Below, one piece after another: positions 45,438-55,710 of a stretch of DNA of 64,000 nucleotides. Numbering within the stretch: the first letter of the stretch is position 1; every line of letters begins with the position of its first letter. A model generated the notes under the pieces. It ran no database searches and had not been told where the DNA came from. It was given only the letters and a program-made list of their open reading frames with translations. Origin of the DNA: Bacilli bacterium (GTDB lineage: Bacteria; Bacillota_I; Bacilli_A; RFN20; CAG-826); contig JAGCDH010000001.1 in assembly GCA_017651165.1 (NCBI GenBank), positions 30,931-94,930 of the forward strand. Direction: 5' to 3'. The position numbers were made by a program, and so were the translations under genes.

Positions 45438-46730
45438 ATGAAAGTTTTAGCCAACCAAGATTTCCTAGAAGTTAGATTAGCCTCCCTGATTGCGGACTAT
45501 GACCGCGATACATTGAGCAATCTTTATCAGCCGATGATCGGCTATGAAGCTTTAGCGCTTTATATGACTTTATGGAGTGAGGCTAATAACGAAAGAATCT
45601 CCCCGTTATGCACCCATGAACAAGTGTTTTTAAGAATGCGTATCCCAGCGGGCGCTTATGTGGAAGCGAGAAAATACTTAGAAGCCACTGGTCTATTAAA
45701 GACCTTTGTCTCACAAGGCCAAGACTTCAAAGTGTACCATTATGAACTTTATGCGCCAAAGTCCCCAAGAGGGTTCTTTGATGACGCATTATTATATGGC
45801 ATGCTCATTAAGAGCATTGGTGAGAGTAACGCTAATCGATTAAAAAACATTTATCTCATCGAACCAAAACATGACTATGGTGAAGAAATCACCACGAAGT
45901 TCGCCGAAATGTTCCATCCAGAATTCAACGATGAAGCGTTCATTACCGCGAGCGATGGACAAAACGGTATCAAAGGTCGTAATAGTGGAAAGATCAAAGG
46001 TCAGTTCTCCTATGAACAGTTCTTCAAGTCACTAAGTGAAATCTCACAAATCAAAGATAGCGCATTCAATAAGAATGAAATGAAAGAAATTGAGCGATTA
46101 GCGACACTCAATGGTGTCAAAGAAGAAGACACCGCTAAACTAGTCAATCAGTTATATAGTCCTGAACAACCTAAGGGTCAAAGAATTGACTTTGATAAGT
46201 TAGCCAAAATCATGCAAGAAAAGACGGATTATAAATACCGTCGTGGAAGAGCCAATCAAAGCGAACCAAATCTCATGAGTGGGACGAGTGATTTGGCCAG
46301 AAAGATCAATCTCATGGAAACAAAATCGCCTAAAGATTATCTCTCATACTTACAAAACGGTACAAAACCCGCTGCAGCGGACTTAAAAGTCATTAATGAC
46401 TTAAGTAAGAATTATCACTTACCAAATCCGGTCATTAATGCGGTCGTGGACTACGTTTTATATAAAGCCGATAACGTCTTAAGTAGACCATATGCAGAAA
46501 AGGTCGCGGTCTCATTAGTGAGAGAAAACATCTTGACCGCAGTGGATGCGATGAACTATCTGAAGAAAGTGGATAAGAAATCGCACAACAAGAGAGCCAA
46601 TAAATCATTTATTAAAGTATTAGAAACAGAAAAGAAAGACACCAAAGATGGTGACAATAAAGATTGGGAAATGGACTGGGATCGAATCCTAGATGAAATC
46701 AATGGAGGTAATGACGGTGGAAAAGCTTAA
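45438..46730 (+). CDS. dnaB: replication initiation and membrane attachment protein DnaB
   Basis: 430-aa Firmicutes helicase-loading protein (not the helicase). The N-terminal winged-helix part begins LANQDFLEVRLASL and the C-terminal DnaD-like region has PVINAVVDYVLYKADNVLSRPYAEKVA. ATG 45438 is preferred to the upstream in-frame ATG 45402 because it gives the usual N-terminus and lies below the putative promoter. dnaI follows with overlap. It acts with DnaI and DnaD at oriC and in PriA-dependent restart. Confidence 0.92.
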   Translation: MKVLANQDFLEVRLASLIADYDRDTLSNLYQPMIGYEALALYMTLWSEANNERISPLCTHEQVFLRMRIPAGAYVEARKYLEATGLLKTFVSQGQDFKVYHYELYAPKSPRGFFDDALLYGMLIKSIGESNANRLKNIYLIEPKHDYGEEITTKFAEMFHPEFNDEAFITASDGQNGIKGRNSGKIKGQFSYEQFFKSLSEISQIKDSAFNKNEMKEIERLATLNGVKEEDTAKLVNQLYSPEQPKGQRIDFDKLAKIMQEKTDYKYRRGRANQSEPNLMSGTSDLARKINLMETKSPKDYLSYLQNGTKPAAADLKVINDLSKNYHLPNPVINAVVDYVLYKADNVLSRPYAEKVAVSLVRENILTAVDAMNYLKKVDKKSHNKRANKSFIKVLETEKKDTKDGDNKDWEMDWDRILDEINGGNDGGKA

Positions 46731-47619
46731 AATCAAAAACCTTGACATTCATAGTGATGACACTCTTATTCAGCAAATGAAAGAGGCGCTTTACGCTTGT
46801 CCAAGCGCACTCAAGTTTCTTAAAGAATTAGGCATGAGCGAAGAAGTAATGGATAGAAATATCACAAAAATCTATGATTTTGTGAGAGATATCAATTACT
46901 GTCGTAAATGCCCAGGCATTAAGAAATGTAAAAAGGACAATGCCTACGTTATTTCGAAAGTCACTTATTCCTATGGAGTAGTGGAAAACCAACTCATCCC
47001 TTGCCCAGAAATCTTAAAGCGTGTTTCTTTTGAAAGACAGTTCTTAGTCAAAGACTTCTCTGATGAATGGCTCGACACCATTATGAGTGATGTCAATAAG
47101 TCCAAAGCTAAAACTGAAGCGATGGAAATATACATGAAGTACTTGAGAAACGAGAGCACTGATTGGATCTATCTCACCGGTGGTATCGGTTCTGGTAAAT
47201 CATACTTCGCCGCTGCTTTATCAATTGACTTAGCGAAGCGTGGCCTTAAAGGCAAATCACCAATTTGTTTCATTAATTCCTCAAAGAGAATTCTTGAATT
47301 AAGTGATTTAAATAAGCAAAAGAGTGATGAGTTTAAAAAGAAACTTGAACTCTATAGCACAGTGCCAGTTTTAGTCATTGATGACTTCGGTCACGAATTC
47401 AAAAACGACTTCATCAGAGACGCAATTATCAACGAGATTATTACAACTCGTTGTAATAAAAAGTTATTTACTATTATTACAAGTAACTTTACATTAGACG
47501 AAATTGAAGTCCTTTATAGCACATCAAATGCCGGGGCAATTATGTCCAAACAAATCGTTAAAACCATCAAAGCGATGTGCAAGAAGGAAATTAATTTAGG
47601 CGATCTAAAACTTTATTAA
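46717..47619 (+). CDS. dnaI: primosomal protein DnaI (helicase loader)
   Basis: 300-aa AAA+ ATPase that loads the replicative helicase. The N-terminal domain has a zinc-binding pattern CRKCPGIKKC with a later Cys (IPCP), and the C-terminal ATPase has Walker A GGIGSGKS and Walker B VLVIDDFGHEF. GTG 46717 is proposed as start: GGAGG (46704-46708) is 8 nt from it and only 2 nt from the ATG at 46711. It overlaps the dnaB 3' end. Its own 3' end overlaps the convergent mutM-coaE gene by 29 bp. Confidence 0.92.
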   Translation: MEKLKIKNLDIHSDDTLIQQMKEALYACPSALKFLKELGMSEEVMDRNITKIYDFVRDINYCRKCPGIKKCKKDNAYVISKVTYSYGVVENQLIPCPEILKRVSFERQFLVKDFSDEWLDTIMSDVNKSKAKTEAMEIYMKYLRNESTDWIYLTGGIGSGKSYFAAALSIDLAKRGLKGKSPICFINSSKRILELSDLNKQKSDEFKKKLELYSTVPVLVIDDFGHEFKNDFIRDAIINEIITTRCNKKLFTIITSNFTLDEIEVLYSTSNAGAIMSKQIVKTIKAMCKKEINLGDLKLY

Positions 47620-48997
47620 TAATCGAGTGTGTCTTATTTGCTAGAGAAGGCATATCCTCGTTATTATCGATGATGAAATCGATTTCACTTCGATGCTCAT
47701 CGAAATAATTATTTACATCATTAATGCGCTTTAGAAAAGCGCTTTTTTCTTTGTCGCGAATATTTAATCTTTCAAGTTGTTTCTTTTCAGAGATATCCAC
47801 ACCGATAATCACGTCAAACATATTTTCCATGTGCGCCTTGAACAATAAAGGAACTTCAGCGACAAGTAATTGGCTATGAGACTTTTTAAAAGCATTCTCA
47901 ATTTCTTTTTTGACTAATGGATGAATAAACTTTTCAAGAGATTCTAAGTCTTTTGATTTAACCTTCAAATGCTCTCTCACGGCAGAGAGGAAATCCTGAT
48001 TATGATCAAGTATATATTTCTTAATGAGTTTCTCTTGGATTTCTTTTCTTTGATAGAGCTCATGAACAATCTCATCTGACGAGACAGTTAAGTAGCCGGC
48101 TTTATTAAAAATGTCTAAGACTCCAGTTTTTCCAGAAGCAATTCTTCCAACGATTGCTATTCTTAAAGGCGCTCCTTTTTTGATCTGGCAGTGTGGGCAG
48201 AAAGTTGTTCCACGGCCATTAACTTTGATAAAACGCATTTTTGTGTGACATTCGACACACTTTTCGTCTTTTTTACCATATGCCTTTAAAGAAGTCTGGA
48301 AATTGCCGTCGATATCTTTGCCTGGGTGATAGCTCTTAATTGTGGAGCCACCCGCTTTAATAGCTTCATTTAAAATGCGGCAAGATTCTTTAATGATGGT
48401 TTCCCATTCTTTCTTAGTAATCATCTTAGCTGGAGTCAAAGGATGAATCTTGCTAGCAAACAAAACTTCATCAACGTAGATATTTCCTAGGCCTGTGATA
48501 ATTTCTTGACTCAATAAGGCTGTTTTAATAGGAAGAGATAGTCTCTTAGCCTTAGCGAGCATTTGATTAACGTCAGTAACATTAAATGGTTCTGGCCCTA
48601 ATTTTGCGATTTCTTTTCCTTTTCTAAAGGAATTTTCATCGCTAATAACCATACGTCCAAAGGAACGTGAGTCGTCATAACATAATTTATGATTATTGTC
48701 TAAATGGAACACGACGCGTGCGTATTTTGTGTTTGGTTCATTTTCTAATAATTCAATATATTTACCTTCCATCCTTAAATGGGAGATTAGGACTTTATTA
48801 TTAGTTAAATGGAAAATTATAAATTTTCCAATTCTTGAAACAGAGATAAATTCTTCACCTTTAAAATAGGCGATAAAAGCATTAGTTTGATTGTTAACAA
48901 TAGTCGCTCTTAAAACATCAATGTTGTTAATTTTACGACCAATGACAATCGGTTCCAATACTCTTTTTACTGTCTCAACTTCTGGTAGTTCTGGCAT
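47591..48997 (-). CDS. mutM-coaE: fused formamidopyrimidine-DNA glycosylase / dephospho-CoA kinase
   Basis: 468 aa in one unbroken frame. Residues 1-272 are a complete Fpg: PELPEVETV with the catalytic Pro2-Glu3, Lys58, SHLRMEGKY, TGLGNIYVDE, and a zinc finger with Cys247, Cys250, Cys267 and Cys270. Six residues later CoaE starts (LRIAIVGRIASGKTG, P-loop 284-291; SSDEIVHEL; HPLVKKEI; VAEVPLLFKA) and runs to the end. Separate adjacent mutM and coaE after polA are common in Firmicutes, so the fusion arose by loss of the intergenic stop/start. It joins DNA repair to the last step of CoA synthesis with no evident functional link. Confidence 0.93.
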   Translation of the reverse strand: MPELPEVETVKRVLEPIVIGRKINNIDVLRATIVNNQTNAFIAYFKGEEFISVSRIGKFIIFHLTNNKVLISHLRMEGKYIELLENEPNTKYARVVFHLDNNHKLCYDDSRSFGRMVISDENSFRKGKEIAKLGPEPFNVTDVNQMLAKAKRLSLPIKTALLSQEIITGLGNIYVDEVLFASKIHPLTPAKMITKKEWETIIKESCRILNEAIKAGGSTIKSYHPGKDIDGNFQTSLKAYGKKDEKCVECHTKMRFIKVNGRGTTFCPHCQIKKGAPLRIAIVGRIASGKTGVLDIFNKAGYLTVSSDEIVHELYQRKEIQEKLIKKYILDHNQDFLSAVREHLKVKSKDLESLEKFIHPLVKKEIENAFKKSHSQLLVAEVPLLFKAHMENMFDVIIGVDISEKKQLERLNIRDKEKSAFLKRINDVNNYFDEHRSEIDFIIDNNEDMPSLANKTHSIINKVLDRLN

Positions 48998-49005
48998 ATC
49001 TTCTC

Positions 49006-51603
49006 CTATTTAGCACTGTACCAATCACGGCCAAAGCCACCATCAACTAATAATGGGACATCAATGTTTAAAGCGTTCTCCATAATATCCTTAATTAGTT
49101 TATAGGCTTTGTCTTTTTCGTTCTTAGGGACACGGAAGATTAATTCATCGTGAATTTGTAAGATCATTCTTGTTTCTAGCTTGTTGTCTATTAAAGCTTG
49201 ATGAACTTTGTTCATCGCTAATTTGATTAAATCTGCTGCTGTTCCTTGCACAGGAGCGTTCATCGCTGCGCGTTTCGCGGATTCTCTGACTTGATAATTA
49301 GAATCGTGGAGTTCGCGTAAATAACGTCTTCTTCCTAAAAGTGTCGAAACATAGCCATCTTTCATCGCATCGTTAATAATCTTTTGGAAGAAAGTGGCAA
49401 CTTCTGGGAATGATGTATAGAAGGAATTGATAATCTCTTTTGCTTCTTTTGGATTAATCTCAAGTTGCTCCGCTAAGCCCCAATCAGAGATGCCATATAC
49501 AATACCGAAATTGACTGTTTTTGCGCGTCTTCTTTGTAAGGATGTTGGTTCTCCTTGAAGGTTAAATATCTTTTTCGCGGTAGCCGCGTGAATATCTTCG
49601 TTAGAAAGGAAGATGTCTTTGAGGGCTTGGCAGTTAGAAAGCGATGCTAAAACACGTAGTTCAATTTGGGAGTAATCCAAAGAAAGAATCTCGTAGTTTT
49701 CATCTGGATAATAGAATGCTTTTCTAATCTGCTTACCTTCTTCATCTCTAACCGAGATATTTTGTAAGTTTGGCTCTGAACTAGATAAGCGACCAGTAGT
49801 GGTCAACGCTTGATTGAATTTAGCGTGGATTTTGCCATCTTTATGGATGTGGTTTTTAAGACCTTCAACATAGGTCGTTAACAACTTGAAGTACTTGCGG
49901 TATTCAAGGATCTTATTGATGATTGGGTGTTCGCCCGCTAACTCTTTTAATGAGTCGACGGAAGTGGACATCTTTTTATTCGTGGATAAGCCTAATTTGT
50001 TATATAAGATTTCGCCAATTTGCTTTGGTGAAGCAAGATTAAATTCCTCGCCCGCCAAAGCATAAATCTCTTCGGATAAGTCTTTAATCTTTCTCTTATA
50101 TTCATCACCGAATTCGTCGAGTATTTTTGCGTCAATTGGGAAACCTTCAATTTCCATATCGGCTAATGTATCAACAAGAGGAATTTCTAATTCGTTATAT
50201 AGTTTTAAAGTGGAGATTTTTTCTAAATCTTCTGTCACTCTCTTATAGAGATTATAGGAGAAGTAGGCAATCTTGCCTGTCTTTTCAGGATCTTCATTAG
50301 AGAATAATGATAATGATTCGCTGTTAGAAAGAATATCAATACCATAGAGGTTCATCACGATTTCGACATCGTTTTTAAGTGAACTATCCACTAAATAGGA
50401 AGCGATGAGTAAATCAAAGAATAAGCCGTTTATTTCAATGCCATTTTTCGCCAAAGCAACTTTAATAGCCTTATAGTCAAAGCAATACTTTTTAACACCT
50501 TTATCTTTTAATAACGCTAAGCCATATTTATCGTTTTGTAAGTCTTCAAAACTGATGTAATAGACATCCTTTTTAGTGGAAACCGCTAAACCATAGATAA
50601 GACCTAAAGTATAGTTTTCATCTTCATAATCGAGAGCTAAACCGATTTCTTTTTCATCTTTAATAGTTTCTAAGTCTGGGACTTTTTTGACATCAATTTT
50701 TGCCTCTTTTAAATCGGCAATTTTCCATCTTTGGACGAGTTTGCTCATGAATTGTTTGAGCCCATACTTTTGGCAGAAATCACTAATCGTAGCGAATTCA
50801 TAGCCACGATAAATCGTGTCATCGACAGTAAATGGTAAAGGTACATCTGTTTTAATAATGGCTAAATCACGGGATAATCTACCCATCTCTTGATCTTCTT
50901 TTAAGGCTTCACCAACTTTACCTTTAATCTCGTCAGCGTGAGCAATAATATTGTCAAAATTATCGTATTCTTGAATGAGTTTTACCGCAGTTTTTTCACC
51001 AATACCTTTAATACCTGGTAGGTTATCACTTGCGTCGCCTCTTAATCCTTTATAATCAATGATTTGAAGAGGTCTAAAACCATATGTTTCCATGACTAAT
51101 TCTGGGGTCATAGGAACGACATCTGAAAGGCCTTTTCTAATGATGTTAACAGTGACTTTATCATCCACTAATTGGAGGAAGTCCCTATCAGATGTATAGA
51201 TAGTAACTTTGTGTCCTTCTTTTTCTGCTAAACGAGCCACCGTACCGGCGATATCGTCGCCTTCAAAGCCTTCTTCTTCAAATTGGAAGATATTAAGTGC
51301 TCTTAAGAAATCTCGAGCGATAGGGAACTGCGTGACTAAATCTTCTGGTGTTGGTTTTCTATTAGCCTTATAAGATTCTAATTGTTCCTTACGGAAAGTT
51401 TGTTTTCCAGCGTCAAAAGCGACCATGATTCTTTCGTCTTCTTTTAAGTCGGCGAGAATCTTATTGATCATATTAGAGAAAGCAAAAATAGCGTTAGTCG
51501 GAATACCTTCCTTATTACGCATGATTTCAACGCCTGGATAGGCTGTGGCAAAATACGCTCTAAAGAGCAATGAGTTACCATCTATGATTGTAATTTTAGC
51601 CAT
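49006..51603 (-). CDS. polA: DNA polymerase I
   Basis: 865 aa. The N-terminal 5' nuclease domain has TIIDGNSLLFRAYF, YTSDRDFLQLVDD and GLRGDASDNLPGIKGIGEKTA. The middle exonuclease domain seems inactive: an Asp-x-Glu may remain (LDYED) but the exo II Asn and exo III Tyr/Asp residues are not found, as in Bacillus. The polymerase has motif A DYSQIELRVLA, motif B RRRAKTVNFGIVYG and motif C QIHDELIF. It follows dnaE by 1 nt. Confidence 0.97.
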   Translation of the reverse strand: MAKITIIDGNSLLFRAYFATAYPGVEIMRNKEGIPTNAIFAFSNMINKILADLKEDERIMVAFDAGKQTFRKEQLESYKANRKPTPEDLVTQFPIARDFLRALNIFQFEEEGFEGDDIAGTVARLAEKEGHKVTIYTSDRDFLQLVDDKVTVNIIRKGLSDVVPMTPELVMETYGFRPLQIIDYKGLRGDASDNLPGIKGIGEKTAVKLIQEYDNFDNIIAHADEIKGKVGEALKEDQEMGRLSRDLAIIKTDVPLPFTVDDTIYRGYEFATISDFCQKYGLKQFMSKLVQRWKIADLKEAKIDVKKVPDLETIKDEKEIGLALDYEDENYTLGLIYGLAVSTKKDVYYISFEDLQNDKYGLALLKDKGVKKYCFDYKAIKVALAKNGIEINGLFFDLLIASYLVDSSLKNDVEIVMNLYGIDILSNSESLSLFSNEDPEKTGKIAYFSYNLYKRVTEDLEKISTLKLYNELEIPLVDTLADMEIEGFPIDAKILDEFGDEYKRKIKDLSEEIYALAGEEFNLASPKQIGEILYNKLGLSTNKKMSTSVDSLKELAGEHPIINKILEYRKYFKLLTTYVEGLKNHIHKDGKIHAKFNQALTTTGRLSSSEPNLQNISVRDEEGKQIRKAFYYPDENYEILSLDYSQIELRVLASLSNCQALKDIFLSNEDIHAATAKKIFNLQGEPTSLQRRRAKTVNFGIVYGISDWGLAEQLEINPKEAKEIINSFYTSFPEVATFFQKIINDAMKDGYVSTLLGRRRYLRELHDSNYQVRESAKRAAMNAPVQGTAADLIKLAMNKVHQALIDNKLETRMILQIHDELIFRVPKNEKDKAYKLIKDIMENALNIDVPLLVDGGFGRDWYSAK

Positions 51604-51604
51604 A

Positions 51605-54600
51605 TTATTCTTCCTCTAATGGTTCAACTTGATTACATATGTAATCAATGTCATCGTTTCTTCTTTCTTGTTTAATACTAGCAATAATGAGCTTGTTCTT
51701 TTCTAATAAAGCGATGCTCTTTGCGTAGTTTTCAGAGAAAATAGTTAATTCTATTTCGTCTGTTTCATCGGCGATTTTAATAAACGCCATTGTGGTGCCT
51801 TTCTTAGTAGAAATAGTCTTCACACTTCTCACTAATCCTGCAATTTTAGCAGACTTCATTTCTTTAGCGTCACTAATAGTGCTAATCTTTTTAGCGCGTA
51901 AGATATCAGCTTTATAGTGGAGTGGACTATTTGAAAGCATGATGCCTAAGGCTTCATATTCTTTATCAAGATTCTCTAGCGGATCATCATAATCATTGAT
52001 TAAATAAGGCGCTAGATAACTAGAAACACCTAAATCTAGTTGTCCATCTTCACGATATGTTAGTTCCGCATATTGAAGAGCGCTTTTCACACTTGCTCTA
52101 AACGACGCTCTAGAAGCATTAAATAAATCAAAGCATCCAGAGTCAATTAAGCGAATTATTTGTGTTTCACTAATCTTGTAATTAAACATCCTTGAGACAA
52201 AATCAAAGAAGTCTTTAAACTCACCGTTATTTCTTTCAATAATTATATTATTGACTAATAACTCATTGATGCCATGAATAGCGCTTAATGGGAATAAAAG
52301 CGTATCGTCTTTAACGATAAATTCTTTCTGCGACAGATTAATATTTGGAGAGACAATCTTAATGTCTCTTTTTCTCATTTCGCTGACGTATTCATTAAAC
52401 TTAGTATCGTTTGTAGATGAACTGGTCTCAAGAATAGCGGAATAGAACTCTAATGGATAATAGGCCTTTAGATACGCCATTGAGCAGGCAATGATGGAAT
52501 ATGCCACAGAGTGGGATTTATTAAAGCCATAGTCGGCAAATCTTTCAATTAAGTCAAAGACTTTAGAAGCAGTCTTTTCATCGTGACCGTTTTCTTTAGC
52601 GCCTTTAATAAAAGTTTCACGGCTATTAGCCATTTCTTCTCTCTTTTTCTTACTAACAACACGACGGAACATATCCGCTTCGCCCATGGTATAGCCAGCA
52701 AAAGTGGTGGCGATTTGGTTAATCTGCTCTTGATAAGTCAAAATGCCATATGTTGATTTCAAGATTGGCTCTAATGATGGATCAATATATTCAACTTTTT
52801 CTAAACCTTCTTTACGCTTAGCGTAATTTGGAATGAACGCCATTGGGCCAGGTCTATTTAAGGCTAATAACGCTACGACATCATCAAAGCAGTTTGGCTT
52901 GATAATTTTAATCGCACGTTTCATCGCCATTGTTTCAATTTGGAATAGACCCATTGTTTGGCCAGAACAGATTAGTTCGTAGACTTTTGGATCGTCATAT
53001 GGAAGATGCTGTGCGTCTAACTTAGCATCGGGATAACGCTCGTTAACAAGGGAAACAGCTTTAGCAATAGTGGTCAAATTTCTAAGGCCAAGGAAATCCA
53101 TTTTAAGGAAGCCTTGTTCTTCTAAACAGCCCATTTCATATTGAGAAATGTAGTGACCTGAGAAATCCACTGAGACAGGTAGAGCGTTCTCCAAAGGAGA
53201 ATTATTCAAAATAATACCAGCAGCGTGTAACCCGCTTTGTCTAATTAAGCCTTCAATCTTACTAGCCAGTGAGACAATTTGTAAGAAGTATGAATCACTG
53301 TCCACTAAGCTCTTAAACTCTGGAAGCGTTTTGTATGATTCTCTTAAAGAGGCATCTTTCTTGGTGAGGCGTTTTGATAGTAAATCAATATGGTTGGTTG
53401 GGAAACCATAGACACGGCCAATATCTCTAAGAGATTGTTTGGCTTGAATGGTTTGGAAAGTGACGATATTAGCCACTCTTTCATTGCCGTATTTTTCTCT
53501 CATATATTGGACGACTTCATCTCTTCTAATATCCATAAAGTCAACGTCAATATCTGGCATTGTTTTACGATATGGATTTAAGAATCTTTCAAATTGTAAA
53601 TCGTTTTTAATTGGATCGATCTGGGTAATATCTAACAGATATGAGACTAAGCAACCAGCAGCGCTACCACGGCCACAACCAACGATAATATTGTGCTTTT
53701 TAGCAAAGCTAACATAGTCTTGAACAATTAAGAAATAATCAGCATAGCCAAGAGAAATAATGACTTCCAATTCTTTATCAAGCCTACTAGTGTAAGCTTC
53801 ATCTTTATCGAGTTTGAGTTTCTTTAAAGCCTTGAGACATTTTTCTTTTAGAGTTTCTTCGCTATTCTCAACTGGATAGTGGAGCATTTCGCCTCTTTTA
53901 CTATGGAAATCGAAAGTAGAAGACTGCAATAGTTTTTGGGTATTATTGATTTCCACTTTGGTGTAAATCTTTTCGTAAGAAGTGATCGGCATGAAATATT
54001 GTTGCCCATCCATCTTCTTTTCTTCGAGTGTTTCTTCGTTAGCAATAGCTTCCACAATCTTTAAGACAATTGCGTCGTCTTTCTTTTGGTAAAGGATGGT
54101 AGGGAATGCGATACATTCATAAGTGTATTCATTAGCAAAGTGTCTAACGTTGTTAGCAAAGCTAACATCTTCTTTCTTAATGACTTCAATGCCTAAATAG
54201 AAGCCATCTTTAAAGACCTTGCTAACATTCAATAAGTAGCGATTAAATGTTGTATCGTGAGTAGTGAATAGTTCATAGAATTTGCCTTTGTTTGTTTCAA
54301 TGATGGCCACTAAACCAGAGGCTTTTTCTTTAAGCAAATCAAAAGACATTTCTTCTTTTTGGATAGCAGTGCTGATTTCCATTAAGTGGTGGTAGCCTTC
54401 TTCGTTAATGGCGTATAAGCATAAGAAGTCATCATCCACTTTAACTTCAATACCGATGATATAAGGACGTTTGATTTGTTCGCTTGCCTTCACAAAAGAA
54501 GGGACACCAAACATCACACCGTTGTCACATAGGCCCATACCAAAATATTCATTTTTAGCAACACTAGCCTGAATCTTTTCAATTGTGAGTCCACTTTGCA

Positions 54601-54646
54601 AAAAAGAATAGCAAGAGACAATATGTAATGGGACGAAATTGTTCAT
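51605..54646 (-). CDS. dnaE: DNA polymerase III subunit alpha, DnaE type
   Basis: 1013 aa. The N-terminal PHP domain looks metal-free: the usual HxH is LHIVS, and the DHG position reads CDNG. The catalytic palm has GCGRGSAAGCLVSYLL and PDIDVDF; later SGLHAAGIIL, PLENALPV and the FNKSHSVAYS motif. A C-terminal OB fold follows (KIAGLVRSVKTISTKKGT). In Firmicutes DnaE usually works beside PolC, which is not in this window. No ribosome site precedes the ATG; possible -10 elements abut it. Confidence 0.95.
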   Translation of the reverse strand: MNNFVPLHIVSCYSFLQSGLTIEKIQASVAKNEYFGMGLCDNGVMFGVPSFVKASEQIKRPYIIGIEVKVDDDFLCLYAINEEGYHHLMEISTAIQKEEMSFDLLKEKASGLVAIIETNKGKFYELFTTHDTTFNRYLLNVSKVFKDGFYLGIEVIKKEDVSFANNVRHFANEYTYECIAFPTILYQKKDDAIVLKIVEAIANEETLEEKKMDGQQYFMPITSYEKIYTKVEINNTQKLLQSSTFDFHSKRGEMLHYPVENSEETLKEKCLKALKKLKLDKDEAYTSRLDKELEVIISLGYADYFLIVQDYVSFAKKHNIIVGCGRGSAAGCLVSYLLDITQIDPIKNDLQFERFLNPYRKTMPDIDVDFMDIRRDEVVQYMREKYGNERVANIVTFQTIQAKQSLRDIGRVYGFPTNHIDLLSKRLTKKDASLRESYKTLPEFKSLVDSDSYFLQIVSLASKIEGLIRQSGLHAAGIILNNSPLENALPVSVDFSGHYISQYEMGCLEEQGFLKMDFLGLRNLTTIAKAVSLVNERYPDAKLDAQHLPYDDPKVYELICSGQTMGLFQIETMAMKRAIKIIKPNCFDDVVALLALNRPGPMAFIPNYAKRKEGLEKVEYIDPSLEPILKSTYGILTYQEQINQIATTFAGYTMGEADMFRRVVSKKKREEMANSRETFIKGAKENGHDEKTASKVFDLIERFADYGFNKSHSVAYSIIACSMAYLKAYYPLEFYSAILETSSSTNDTKFNEYVSEMRKRDIKIVSPNINLSQKEFIVKDDTLLFPLSAIHGINELLVNNIIIERNNGEFKDFFDFVSRMFNYKISETQIIRLIDSGCFDLFNASRASFRASVKSALQYAELTYREDGQLDLGVSSYLAPYLINDYDDPLENLDKEYEALGIMLSNSPLHYKADILRAKKISTISDAKEMKSAKIAGLVRSVKTISTKKGTTMAFIKIADETDEIELTIFSENYAKSIALLEKNKLIIASIKQERRNDDIDYICNQVEPLEEE

Positions 54647-54686
54647 ACTATATTTAATATAATTAAAATCACATCAAATATAAAGA

Positions 54687-54715
54687 AAAAAGGTACTCAA
54701 TTGAGCACCTTTTAT
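54687..54715 (-). terminator. terminator after nrnA
   Basis: Minus-strand AAAGGTGCTC-AATT-GAGTACCTTT (one mismatch) followed by a T run. It ends the ackA-nrnA transcript before dnaE. Confidence 0.8.
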
Positions 54716-54717
54716 CG

Positions 54718-55710
54718 TTATCTGAATAACTTATCTAAGTCGTCAATGAACTCGGGCAAGAGATCCAAATTCTTAATCTTCGCGCCACTGGCTTGAGCGT
54801 GACCTCCGCCTTCCCATTTCGCGGCCACCTCGTTAATAGGAGTGGTTCTGCTTCTAATGGAAATACGCCAGCAATTATCTTTTGGATCTTCGGTAATTGA
54901 ACACCAAGCATTGATTCCTTCAATGTTAGAAAATAGGTTAACGTTCTCTTTACCACGTTCTGTGGTGATGTTGAGTTCTTTTTGAATCGCATCATCTAAG
55001 ACGTAATAAGCAACACCGTGTTCTGACACTGAGAAGTGATTCAAAATATACGCTGTCACTTTGAGATCATCGATCTTCTTTTGATACATTCTGTTATAAA
55101 CATCAGTGAGTTCAATACCAGCCGCTAATAAATAGGAAGCAGTGATGAAACTTGCTTCAGAAGTGGAGGAGTATTGGAATCTACCAGAATCACCAGCAAT
55201 ACCAGAATATAAATAGGAAGCTGCTTCTTTGCTTAAAACATAGTTTCCTTTGAATGAAAGAAGAATATCGGTAATGATTTCGGCAGCGGCACAAGCGTTA
55301 GTCTTAACAACTTGAATCTTACCAAACTTTTCAACTTCTGGATGATGGTCAATCTTGATTTTGAATTTAGCTTTTTTAAAGCGTGGGTCCGCAACACGGG
55401 CAGTGTTCGCAGTATCTAAAATTATGGCTAAGAATGGTTCATTAAACCAAGATTCTGACAAACGGTCCATTTCTGGGTATAAGCGTGGTGTGAATGTGAC
55501 GTGATTATCACCCAAGACACGGATTTCCTTATTTGGGAAGTTATCTTTTAACCAGGTCGCTAAACCCATTTGCGAACCAAGAGCATCAAAGTCTGGTTTT
55601 TCGTGACGGAAAATCGCGATTCGATCATAACGCTTAATCGCGCTTAAAATACGAGACACGTCTTTCTTATTTGGGGCTAAAAACTCAGCAATTTTTGGAT
55701 TCAATTTCAT
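54718..55710 (-). CDS. nrnA: DHH/DHHA1 phosphoesterase, NrnA-like (nanoRNase / pAp phosphatase)
   Basis: 330 aa. DHH-family metal motifs in order: HEKPDFDALGSQ, LDTANTARVAD, KIDHHPEVE and IAGDSGRFQYSS, with the DHHA1 substrate motif GGGHAQASGA near the C-terminus. NrnA degrades 2-5-nt RNAs and pAp; the related GdpP/PdeL functions are less likely because no sensory domain is present. The start overlaps the ackA 3' end by 26 bp. Confidence 0.92.
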   Translation of the reverse strand: MKLNPKIAEFLAPNKKDVSRILSAIKRYDRIAIFRHEKPDFDALGSQMGLATWLKDNFPNKEIRVLGDNHVTFTPRLYPEMDRLSESWFNEPFLAIILDTANTARVADPRFKKAKFKIKIDHHPEVEKFGKIQVVKTNACAAAEIITDILLSFKGNYVLSKEAASYLYSGIAGDSGRFQYSSTSEASFITASYLLAAGIELTDVYNRMYQKKIDDLKVTAYILNHFSVSEHGVAYYVLDDAIQKELNITTERGKENVNLFSNIEGINAWCSITEDPKDNCWRISIRSRTTPINEVAAKWEGGGHAQASGAKIKNLDLLPEFIDDLDKLFR

